A DNA stretch of 64,000 nucleotides from Baylisascaris procyonis (taxonomy: Eukaryota > Nematoda > Chromadorea > Rhabditida > Ascarididae): the NCBI GenBank assembly GCA_037389465.1, contig JAZARR010000201.1, positions 434,001 to 498,000 of the forward strand, written 5' to 3'. Each line of letters opens with the position of its first letter. Position 1 is the first letter of the stretch. Position numbers and translations under genes: made by a program. Shown here piece by piece: positions 36,025-46,700 of this stretch. Under the pieces are notes generated by a model. That model searched no databases. It had not been told where the DNA came from and saw only the letters and a program-made list of their open reading frames with translations.

Positions 36025-36432
36025 TTGCTATCAATTCTCATACTTTGTAAAGCGGCATCGACACTTTTGATAAGTGGTCGAAATATTCGCAACAAGGCCT
36101 CTTCTGCTAGAGATGCCTTATTCTTCTCGTTAATTACCGATGCAAATGCTGTCTACACTAATGCGACAAAGTTTCGCCACCTGCCTAGGATTGGCGATCT
36201 TGCAGTCAACATTTGTCTCGATCCTCAATGGAATTTACAATGCATTGAAATTCCTGCAAAAACATTAAGGGGTGAAAGAAGTCAGTTGGCTTTGATAATT
36301 CCTCAAAGAGCAATCAATCGACCAGAGATTTACAAACACCATACATTGCGAGCTAAAAATCTTAATAATTGGCCGCAATCTTTTAGCTGCTTCATTTCAT
36401 GCCTTAAATTGTACACCTTTTATAAGCTATAG
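36025..36432 (+). CDS. 135-codon plus-strand open frame, unrecognised
   Basis: This is one of the longest open frames in the window. Its middle has coding-like composition (for example RIGDLAVNICLDPQWNLQ and EIPAKTLRGERSQLALIIPQ). No start context, domain or paired splice sites could be fixed. It lies upstream of other plus-strand exon-like segments and may belong with them. The N- and C-terminal ends look like intron. Confidence 0.25.
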   Translation: MLSILILCKAASTLLISGRNIRNKASSARDALFFSLITDANAVYTNATKFRHLPRIGDLAVNICLDPQWNLQCIEIPAKTLRGERSQLALIIPQRAINRPEIYKHHTLRAKNLNNWPQSFSCFISCLKLYTFYKL

Positions 36433-37216
36433 TCTGAAATATTCTTCGTGTTTCATCGAAACTTTCGCATTAATTTGGAAATATAAAAGCCGTCCAATTT
36501 CAATATACATTGTTTCGTCAATCTATAGTCTTAATCAGATTGCATATACATTTCATTTAATGTAAAATTCAACAGATAGCGATGCTGCTGGGCGAATTGT
36601 TCGTTATTTTTCTGACTGTTGCATATTTATAGAAAATATTCGCTGTTTTTCGCTCTTATTGTTTTTGTGCCGTTATTGTTTTTTATCGGATCATGCGCGC
36701 CGGACTATGTCGGACTATTAAAAACTTCATCGACGAATGAATAATTTCAGGGAAACTTCAACAAATATTGTGTTTAATAACGATAGGAGACGATTCGAGA
36801 AACCTCAAGTGGAAAATCTTCTTGTCCTTGGGGCAATTGTTTGCTGATGGAGTCATTCGAATCGGAAGCAGGTAAGACATTATGATCTCATCAATCTTTT
36901 CATCAGATGATATCGAGATCATATATCACTAAAATCGGAGATAGCACATTTGAGCGATCGTTTTTGTGAAACAAATGACATTTTTGACACCTTCTGCTCA
37001 AAGTTTTTATCCTAATTTTTCATTTGCAGTTTTGGGTGCTGAACACTTCGTTGGTTCAACCTGAGGTAAAAACTGAGCGGTCGGATAGTGCCGATCGAAC
37101 GCCACAGAATTGGAACGCACTCATTGATTTGCTGTTAGGTTGATTGAGCATGAAAAGTTTTGCAGTTCACTTGTAGTAAATTGAACAACTTTCAGCTATA
37201 GAAGCCTAAAAATGTT

Positions 37217-37480
37217 ATGATTTCAACATTTTTTTTCGAAATACTACTCAATCTAAGGGCACTTACACCTCTGAATCGTCAAACAAGATCTCAGCTCGTA
37301 ATATTTTCAGAATCTGCTTATCATTTCATAACCTTTGCAGATTTTCGTAAGAAAATTAAATGGAAACTGATATACCGAAAAGTTGCAGTTTCACTTCCAC
37401 AGGAAGCGATTTCTTTGCAAGGCGTATCCACTGTAGCGGGTTATTCGGATAGTCTCTTGAAGGACTCAATCCTTGTGTGA
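37217..37480 (+). CDS. Exon-like open frame, unrecognised
   Basis: Eighty-seven codons include LTPLNRQTRSQLVIFSESAY and QEAISLQGVSTVAGYSDSLL. Codon use looks plausible. The boundaries are unknown. It may be part of the plus-strand series at 34.8-39.6 kb. Confidence 0.22.
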   Translation: MISTFFFEILLNLRALTPLNRQTRSQLVIFSESAYHFITFADFRKKIKWKLIYRKVAVSLPQEAISLQGVSTVAGYSDSLLKDSILV

Positions 37481-37910
37481 AAAACATCCTTTAGCTCTCA
37501 GTGAACTGTGTGAAAGTTCGGTCAATGCGGAATATTCATAAAGACTGCAATTTTTTGAGCCATTAGCGAGTGAGCATACGATGAGATGATTTGAAACACA
37601 CCGTTCTATATCGATTTGCGCTTTTGAACTTCTCGACTAATCTGCTTGCATCAGCAACAGTATCCGACGCTTTCATCTGACGACACTTGCATCGCCTCTT
37701 TTTAGGCGTTCAAGGTCCAACATTCAGACACCGTCTTGAATAAACCCGCAAGTTCTACCTCATGCATAAACTAACCGTCAAACGTTTTGCTGTTCTTTTT
37801 TGAGCTATCTAACGATCACATGAAAACTTTTGTATATCCTGCATGCACAGCCTATCACAGCCTATTCCCTTCTTCACATTTTTGGATGTCGCCAACGATT
37901 TCTTTTGCAG

Positions 37911-38048
37911 ACGGTTAGAGCAAATGCGTTGCAAAGCCTCTCCGATCAAAAACATGAACTGTTAGTAGCTTGTGTGATGAAGTGTGGTGCATTATGTGAA
38001 CTGCGGTTAGTCAGTCCTTACACTTCGCAACAACTACATGTAGATTGA
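37911..38048 (+). CDS. Exon-like segment, copy 2 of a duplicated pair
   Basis: The acceptor TTTCTTTTGCAG opens a frame to a stop at 38048. A possible donor (CG|GTTAGT) lies at 38006. It begins TVRANALQSLSDQKHELLV and has three cysteines (CVMKCGALCE). It is similar to the segment at 34859. No family is assigned. Confidence 0.28.
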   Translation, partial: TVRANALQSLSDQKHELLVACVMKCGALCELRLVSPYTSQQLHVD

Positions 38049-38195
38049 AACTCTACGGTTTATGAGGTAAGCAATCCAACAAACTGCTGGAGATATTGAC
38101 TCATGGAGTGTCATACTGGTACGAAGGCCGTTCAAAAAGCGACAGAAAAGTTTCTGAATTCCCATGAACGATTTCTCTCAGATCCCTTTCTCCAG

Positions 38196-38362
38196 TAGCC
38201 GCATCACGATACGATCTTGCCTCAGTGGTTTCACAAGATCTGCATAAATGCAATCGGCAACCAGAAGTGTTACATTTACAGTGTTCAAAACTTGTTCGAA
38301 GTAACGAAAGACAGAATGAGTTCAGCTTAGCCACCTTCTTAGCCATTAACTCTGCCCTAAAG
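38196..38362 (+). CDS. Exon-like segment with good splice sites, unrecognised
   Basis: The frame runs 55 codons from a TCTCCAG acceptor to an AAG|GTAACT donor without a stop. It is polar, with two or three cysteines (HKCNRQPEVLHLQCSKLVRS) and a hydrophobic end (FLAINSALK). Just upstream, a frame containing VQKATEKFLNSHERFL resembles one at about 35.38 kb containing VESTQTFVIHSANDRL, in the same order relative to the duplicated exon pair. Confidence 0.28.
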
Positions 38363-38991
38363 GTAACTGAAACTTCAAGTAGCAACAGTGCATTTCATGT
38401 GGAAATGAATGTTCTTTGTGGTAGAATTGAGAATATATTTACCCTAAAACAAAGATACCCGCAATTTTAACTGAAATTATCCCATAAGGGTAGGGAATGG
38501 GTAAAGTCTATGTACTATATCCGACAAACGCAACGCATGAAATACGCGCACTATTGTTGTTATCTTCGCACGTATCGTTACGATGTATTTTGAGCGCAAT
38601 CGTCGAACGACGCTGTAGTATTAATGTGCGAAGAAGAGATGCCATTATTCGTTATCAAACGTATAGATCTTCTTCACCTCCTAAAAGAATTCATTAGATA
38701 TTTGCTCGGCTGAGAAGTCGCATATAAATTTTGTTCATAGGACATTATTACTGTCACATTTTTACATGCAATTTGATGGGCATTTCCATGGTTTTCCTCA
38801 CTATAGTGTATTTAGCCTTGTCTACAATTAAGAAGGAGATATGAAACAAGCTTTCTTTTCGATGGTTTTCATCAATGACCTGAAGTTGGCTTCGTTTCTA
38901 ATTTAAAAAAAAAGAAGCTATTTCCATGGGTTCTAACTGACTGTGCTGATAAAAACTTTTGACATAGTTCATAAGTTCGATTTATATAAGC

Positions 38992-39186
38992 ATGTACTCA
39001 TTAAAAAACCCAGTAGTAGCAATAGCTGTATATCCAGAAAGCAGTCATCGTAAAGTGACGTCTGAGATAGAAGATGTGGATATTTTAGATATTTTAGAAG
39101 CAATAGTTCATCACGATCAGCGTATCTTCCACCACAACCGAGAACAGATAGATGCGGCAATTGGTCGTCTTGACGACAAGTGCTAA
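38992..39186 (+). CDS. Exon-like open frame with a decayed copy downstream
   Basis: Sixty-four codons of strongly coding-like sequence include VYPESSHRKV, EDVDILDILEAIVHHDQR and AIGRLDDKC. A shorter, stop-containing relative lies at 39535-39596. The family is unknown. Confidence 0.3.
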   Translation: MYSLKNPVVAIAVYPESSHRKVTSEIEDVDILDILEAIVHHDQRIFHHNREQIDAAIGRLDDKC

Positions 39187-39534
39187 TCCCAAATTGTAGC
39201 CTAACGTTTTCGTAGGACCATTCCACTGCACAATGAAATGAACTTTGGGATTGCTTTTTTTAAATTGTTGATCATGAACTGCTTGGTGCGGAGATTTCAT
39301 AGAAAGAGGTGGGAATAGAAAGAGTGAGGGAACAGTCGATTCTATAATCAGCGCACATTTCATCTGCCGAATAATTGCTGAAGCATTATTTTTTGAGCAA
39401 CCCTAAGCAATGACAGCCTTTCTGTGTATGCATGGAAGCAGTTCGTCCGATTACCGTACCGTTGAGTTTCCATTTCTTGCTTTCCCATTCTTCAAAATTT
39501 CGTTTCTCGAAGCAAGTTTTCGAGTGTCGCCTAC

Positions 39535-39596
39535 TGATGCATATCCAGAAATAAGTGCCTCTATATTAGACGTTCTTGAACAATAGTCACGACACC
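39535..39596 (+). pseudogene. Decayed copy of the 38992-39186 segment
   Basis: It reads AYPEISASILDVLEQ and then stops, matching VYPES...DILDILEAIV of the upstream copy with an internal deletion. The nucleotide match continues past the stop (CAATAGT, CACGAC). Confidence 0.35.
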
Positions 39597-42500
39597 GCAA
39601 ATAGTGAAATTTAATTTCAGATTACATGACGAATTTCGGAGAAAGAGGAATATTTGCGCAGCTAATGGGCCTAAAAATTAGATGGGAAAAATATCAGCCA
39701 GGGGTACGATAGGAAGGAGAAGAAGTGAAATTCGATCGAAGAATTTTGAGCTAAATAATCTACAGGATTGAATGCCTAAAGACGCATATGTGTTAGAGCA
39801 TTTTGCTATCGCTGTGAACCACGTTCCTTCGAGTTGTGCACTATATCGCTCATCAATGCCGTTTCATTGTCTGCAAATTCGATTTTGCACTTCAGAAAAA
39901 TCCCTCTTTTTTTTCGCTGAAGGAAAAAATTCATTCCACTGACTGCCTCTTATATTTACTGCGATTACTACAACAAATTTGCATTTGAAAAATGAGTTGG
40001 TGAAGCCGACTTCATCGGAGGCAATGAAGCTGTCAATAAAAAATTCGATGAGCATAACACGCATTATAATATTCCCCTCCCTCCTTTGGTAGTTTTAGGT
40101 TCATAAAATGATGTATAGAAAAATTTTGTATGAAATTTCTCAGCTAGCAGGTTTACGAGCTAAAGGAAAAAAAAGACAATTTTTCGTGAAACATTAGGGA
40201 AATAGGGGTTTCGTTGTAAATACAAATGCATTATTGAGCATGTTCTATTGTTTATTTATAGTCTATGATACCTGTTCAACTAATGAGTGGAACTGCGCAA
40301 AGAAAATGAAAATTCCAGCGCTGCTGAAGTGACTTTTTTTCACTCATTACAAAATTAAATTAGCTAAATCTATAAAATATTTAATGATGTGGAATTATCA
40401 TGCGAAAGGATCTCTGATAAAAAAAATGCTGATTGAAAACATTTTCTAAGATATGATAAGGTGGTACATAATGAATTCCCACGTATGATACCTTAATTGA
40501 ACTTTTTCATGCAACCTTAAATTAATTTAAAAAGATCGGAGATGATTTAAAATTATTTTTTCTTACAATATCTCGAACATTTCAAGGGGATCGATTTGTT
40601 CGTACAGCAGGTATTTCAAGTGTCAATAATCGAATCTACTGATAATCTACTCGTAGAATTGATCGGAATTGATTGCAAGGCGATACGCCTAATTAGAACA
40701 TAACTGAGTTGATTTGATTATTTTTTTCGGAGAAAAGAGGCAAATCATGGTTGTTAATTGTTTCTTGTTTAGTAAATACGTTCCGCGGTTGGATGGAAAC
40801 TGAGGAATATCTTGGCAGTTCGTGAGATTCCTTCGAAAAATATTTTCTCGATGCTCTCGATCCTTGGAGCAACACCTAAAGCGTTTCCAGAATGTCTGTG
40901 AAAAGACAAGTTTTCTTTATAGATTAGTCTTAAGCTTTCAACCTTATTAGAAACTTCAACTTTCATAGCTTCAGCGACTACAACTTGTTCTTGGTACCTT
41001 CTATGAGGTGGTGTTGCTATCGCCAAAAAAAAGATTGCTCCCCATCGTTTGTAAGAAAATATTTTTTTTTGTCTCTTAGATAGATGACTCGTATAGAAGA
41101 AATCTGATAAGAGTAAAGTGGTTGACGAGTGCGAATTGGGTCGTTAATAGTGCACTAATCACGCGATGATCGACGCTTGCTCAACGGGTAAACGAATACA
41201 TCGCCCAAATAGAGAACGCCCATTTAGACATTAAAATCATTGAAAGTGACCATGGCGTCCATTGAATAAGATTTATTTTATGATCCGTCTCGATTACTAT
41301 TCGGCCACATACATTGATTTTCAACTTATTTCTCTCACTATTAATATATGGCTATTCCTATTTCAATTCATTTGCTCAAGGATATGATTCATGCCGAAGC
41401 ATGAAAATTCCAACGAAATCGACTAGCAAGTGCTAATAACCTTTAAATGAAGAATGCACCTAAAGCAACCTGAGAAACTGAAGGCGAAATATTTCAACTG
41501 CATTCTGCAAGTACTGGCATTTTGATCCATAGAATAGGAGAGCGATGGCAAAAGACCTCAACTATGCCTCTAGATTATTTATTCAAATAAGTGCTTACTT
41601 TGAAATGGCTATGAAAAATTGTGAGTTTTGTGGGAGAAGAAGCGCATGCCGGAAACTTCATCTTACGACAAAACTGGTAGAATTGCATCCTAACGTTGCA
41701 CGATAGGTGAGCAAATGCCCAAAGACAAAGGCGCAAAATTTTCTATCAAACTTTTCAAGAAGAGAAGAATTTGCATAAAGTTTTGTACTTAAATTCGGTT
41801 GTTGTGCGCTTATTTCAAATTAAATTTCATCTGTGCCAATTTTTCTAAGCTTCAATCACAAGTCAAGCATTTCTCCTTTATGTGACTTTGTGCATTGATA
41901 CTCACATTGACACTGATTGTAGAAATGCGAAAAAACGCTCTTCCAGCCTATGCAAAAAAAGATACAAATTATTTTATTAAACATATATGTTACACGTATT
42001 TGCACAACAAGAAAGACAAACATCTTACACAGAAAATCATGGAATGTTTTATTTGGGGAGTTGATGAACCTGAAATTAACTGATGCAGAATTCCTTCCAA
42101 TGAACTTCATCTCTAATGAAAATTATGGCCTTATTGAGGTATGTACTCAATTATAGCCTTATTCAGCCCAGAACTCTTATTTTTTAAATAATTTCCGGAA
42201 AGTGCATTTGATGAAATTGGAAAATATCAGAAAACCTCAAATGAATCTCCTCATTTTAGGTCTTCCTTTCTTTGTTTTGCATTTTAACCCTGCTAACCCC
42301 TCATTTTTCAAAACACCGCTGCTAAAACGATCGTCTGGAGCAATAATCGGCAATATGTTTTGAAGGCCACTTCGCATTTGGAAGAGACACAAGTTTTACT
42401 CGAGTTTTCACTACTAAAAGCAGGCTCATTCAATGCCTAAGTCGCAGAAAGAACAAAGTTTAAGGCTCGTTCAACAAATGTATGACCTGAGGTGCAAAAA

Positions 42501-43650
42501 AAGCAAAATTTCTATCAAGCGAGGATTGAATCGGTCAAGCAAATGACAATGGTGAAAGAAAAAACCCATAACATTTTGCTGTGCATGGCTTTGTGATATT
42601 TTCAAAATTTTCTAAACTTATGATTCTAAGCCTTGTGATGTGATCTAAAGAACCACCATCAAAAAGGCCGACGAAACTGCAAGGGTGCAAACCTCTTGTT
42701 CCTTAACCACATCTCTCCAGATATTTAGATCTCTTGCCCTTCAACCATTCATTCCTCAAGAATGTATTCCAGGTTGCGCTATAAATCGGTGCGAAGAAGT
42801 CTTTTTGAGGGACTGTCTGCGTTTCAATGACAGCTAAATTTTGATTGCTTAATGCTCTCTAGGTGACGAATTTTCACAGTAAATTCCACTTCATAGCATC
42901 ACAATGTTGTATATTGAGGATAAAATATTATAGGTCGCTCTTGTAGTTTGATCGATTGAGCACTTATCGTCGATGGAAAGAACGTAATCGGTTGTGAGAA
43001 CATTGTCACAATTGGTACCTAAAATTTAAAGATTATATCAAATATAATCTAGCTATAAATGAGAAACGATCAAGGTGAAGATCAATACAAACGGCAATTG
43101 CTATAGCTTATCACAAATGAACTTCCTTAGAAATGATCTGTTTTAATGAAAGTGTCAGCTCCGTGCTCACGTTTATCTTCTAACGTGATAAATTCTAAGA
43201 AGAGTAGAACCGTTTCAGTCACCGTAGTGCAAGCTTCAACAAGTATCAGAATAAGTCTGCACACAAATTTTCTCATCACTGCTGCATTGCAATGGAAATA
43301 TTAAATTTAGCTAGCCGGTCACATAAATGGAAGGGTTTTTAATAAAAATTTCATGCATACTTGGGTGGTCTTGGGTTAAATGTTGATCGAGCCAACCAAA
43401 ACCCCGATCTGGATGGAAGCAATAGAACGTGACAAAAACTCGCGTAACACAACGAATCCTACTTTAAGATTCTATTTTAGCGACGAATCCAATATGATGC
43501 TCGTAATTGGATATTTTTTGTGTCGCCGAAGAATAAACTTAAAAGGGGACTAAATTGGCAGCCAAAAAACCGCTACGACACTGATCGAAAACCTCCAAGA
43601 AGAAATTAATCTCATGCTTAAATTAGGGGTTAGAGAATAGTCAAGATGGT
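39597..43650. other. 3' flank of gene B
   Basis: This stretch is AT-rich. A possible plus-strand exon ends near 42138 at a GAG|GTATGT donor. A minus-strand segment at 40690-40890 encodes TFWKRFRCC after a TTTTCACAG acceptor, which looks like a GPCR tail, but all three minus frames are open there. Near 43470 a plus frame reads FSDES, a motif of Tc1/mariner transposases, without other support. No gene is called. Confidence 0.35.
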
Positions 43651-43785
43651 TCATAGATGAAATAGAACAGGAATGGTAACAGAGCTTATTATCAAATACT
43701 GTAGCAATGCGGTTAGCGCCGATTCCATTTGAGGGTAGAAATATATACCAAAAAACTTTGACTCCGAGTGTAGCGGTTTTGTTCC
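43651..43785 (-). CDS. Gene B exon 7 (C-terminus and stop)
   Basis: The acceptor GATTATTCAG starts a phase-0 frame of 44 codons ending in [15 protein letters not shown] aligns with [12 protein letters not shown] in the last exon of gene A, which supports the frame. The C-terminal 20 residues are hydrophobic and have no counterpart in gene A. The longer overlapping frame at 43550-43903 is a shadow. Confidence 0.72.
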   Translation of the reverse strand, partial: GTKPLHSESKFFGIYFYPQMESALTALLQYLIISSVTIPVLFHL

Positions 43786-46700
43786 CTGAATAATCTTCAA
43801 GGTGTATTAGGCACTCCTCCAAACTGTGATGGAAGAGGAACAATTTTCTTGAAATGTGGCGACTCCAAGCATTCAAATCAATGTTCAACAAATTTTCTAG
43901 CAAATAATCTACAACTTTTGAAATATCGCTTGGAAAAGTATAGTTGTAAAAATTAAAGAAATATTCTTTTAGCTCATAAAGATAGAAGGCTAAGATAGGC
44001 CGCGAAATATTGCGCCACGATTATATTGCTGGATGGAAAATAGCTGCATAAAATTGCAAAGGTCTTGTTTAAAAACATTGAAAAGAATAAATAGGCGTGA
44101 AGGAGCATGCACATTTGCATACAAATACACCTGCGAACACTCCATGAAGTGTGGACTGGAACGAATGCATGAAGAATATAGTTAAAACCTGTGGTACAGA
44201 GGCGGCAGCTGGAGAAGCAATATTCTGCAAGATGAACGGATTGCTTGGACTAATTGCAAGATTTTTCCGACATCGTGCACGCCTATTACTGAACCATGTC
44301 TGCAAAAGAAGCAATATAAAGGTTGTTAATATGGTTCGACTTTATACCCTTTGAGGAATTCAGATAGTTCATTCACAAAGTTTTTTTCTTACTTCTAGAT
44401 GTTTCTCAAACTTGGATGGCTTTTTTCTTTATTTTCTGGTTGAAAACTAATCAAATATTAGCTCGTAAACAGTTAAAATAAATTTTTGAAATTGTACCTT
44501 GAGATTAATGGCAAATTCTGTTAATTATAATTTCATTTATATTTTTCAACTGCATTTGCTCAATGCCTTGAGATAATAAGGCTTTAATTGTAAGATCATG
44601 ACAATATCGATATAATTTTTTTCCGTTTTGATACATTTTTCATGTGCCTGATATACGAATTCGTCCCTTAACACATAAAAGTGACCGTAATTACTGAGAG
44701 TTGATGGGTTAATTTCAAATATAATTGAGGAGTTTCATATTGTAAGCATAAAGCGATAGAATCAACCACGATTAATTGAAACACTGGGTTTTAGAGCTAC
44801 CTTAAAGAGGAGATTACTGTAGTGTCCTACAAAAAAATAAATCACCGTATCCAATGATGAATTAGAGTAAGTATTTAGTGAAACAATCAACTTACCATAA
44901 TCTTTTCTTCACTCAATCGAGTTGTTGTGGCAATTCTTTCACGTTCTTCTTGATCGGGATATGTATTTGTACGAAAAGCATTTTCTAGAATATCGAGTTG
45001 TTCGGATGTAAAGCTTGTTCGATTTCTTCGTGCCTTTTTCATTAAAGGCTCACATTCATCCTCTGTACGCATCGATGATTCTTCATCAGAAGAGGTGCCT
45101 TCTGGTGGTTCGAGTCTACCGTCATCTGAAACTCCCATCAACATTCGTGTGATCATCGATATATCGGTTCCATACCGCTGTCTCACATAGATACAACTGA
45201 GGGATTATGATGTTTTAGTAACTAAGATCAAAAAAACGTTGGCGTGGTGCTATGCGCAAAAAAAAGAAGAAACACTGGACACTCAAAAAAACTGCTGATG
45301 CACTTCATCTTCAAGGAATGTTAGCGGCAGCAATCAGTCGAGTTGCTTGACTCATCCACCTTAGCACCATGAAAAGAGAAAGAAAGAGCGAATAAAAGTC
45401 ATAAGAAAGATGCCACAGAGGTGGAAGTCCTTATTCAAATGAGAAGACATATTCACGTAGATTTTTCCATGAAAACATAAAGATGCCTGTTATAAAAACG
45501 CATTTTCTCTCAATAAATTCAGACGCATCAGAAACAAACTCCCTTATAAAGGAGGCTGAGAGGGTTAAGATATGAACTGAAAAAAAAATGAAGAAGCTAT
45601 TTATGCAAAAATGACATTGATCGATCGAAGAACAACAAATATATTCGTAGGATAACTAGTATGGATAGCCTCGGTGAATTACAAATAAAAAGGTGAAGAG
45701 GTGAAGAAGATGGGAGGAAGGAGAAAAAATACAGAGAAAGTGCATATAATATGAATGAAGAATATTGGACACGAAGAGACTGACACCCAAAGGAAGACAA
45801 TGAGTATCGAATCGACGAAGATGTAATGCGAAGGTGGAAGCAAAACGGCGAACAGTGGATATAAGAATAGAATGAATTATCTTTCAAATTGAACATATGT
45901 CAATTAATTCAATGAATATATGCATATTTGTACATGAGATATAACATTTACTGCAGCTCTGTGTTGTGTGGTGCAGCTAACTACAGCAATGTGTGCGTGA
46001 ACCTATATGCTCATAAAAGATTCAGCTCATTTCGTAATTCAGTAGCTTATTTATAGTAAACTGTGTCGCAGAAATATACTGAATGAAGCAATTGAAGCTA
46101 CAATTACTGCATATTTAAACAGAAAATAGTAAGCATATAAAAGGATGCAATAATCATGCAAACCGAACAGTGTATCAGTATAGTTGATGCAATATGCGTC
46201 TTGCAATCTCATTAACCTCACCAAGCAATAATAGCCAGCGAGTAACAAAAGAACCGCAGCGATGTACCTTCACTATCCACACTCACATAGCCCTTTCATA
46301 ACGGCCTCAAGAATCTCGAGAAGTATGCTGTGAGCAAGAATTCGAGAACGGTGAGATGATTTTGGCGCCAGGATATTGAAGCTAGGATAGCTGTAAAGCC
46401 AATTAAGAATGGCTAATTTCCTCCAGTGTGGATATCCTTTGAACATCGAAGAGTGGTCAGATAGGCGCTCAGAGCCGGGACTTGGGCTTCTAAGCATTGG
46501 CATCTCAACAAAAGAAGCGCATACGCTATATTCCATCAATGCAGGCTATCCAATATATTACAAATGTTATGATCTGCAATAGTAGCCCATTTCGCCGTGA
46601 GCGGAAGTTGCTTATAATGGTCTGAAGAAGTTTCTTTAAAGTGTTAATGCTCGACGCCAAACTTTTCTTTGCGCTGAAATGCCTCATTTTCCATAGGGAG

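Noticed and set aside
40693..41026. Minus segment encoding TFWKRFRCC after a good acceptor, like a GPCR tail
   Set aside because: All three minus frames stay open for more than 100 nt, and no transmembrane exons were found upstream, so the match is probably chance.
43381..43560. FSDES motif on the plus strand, as in Tc1/mariner transposases
   Set aside because: Only five residues match. No DDE context, no QDNxPxH motif and no terminal inverted repeats could be seen.
43550..43903. 117-codon minus-strand open frame over the end of gene B
   Set aside because: The real terminal exon of gene B (43651-43785) is in another frame with a matching acceptor, phase and a motif shared with gene A, so this frame is a shadow.
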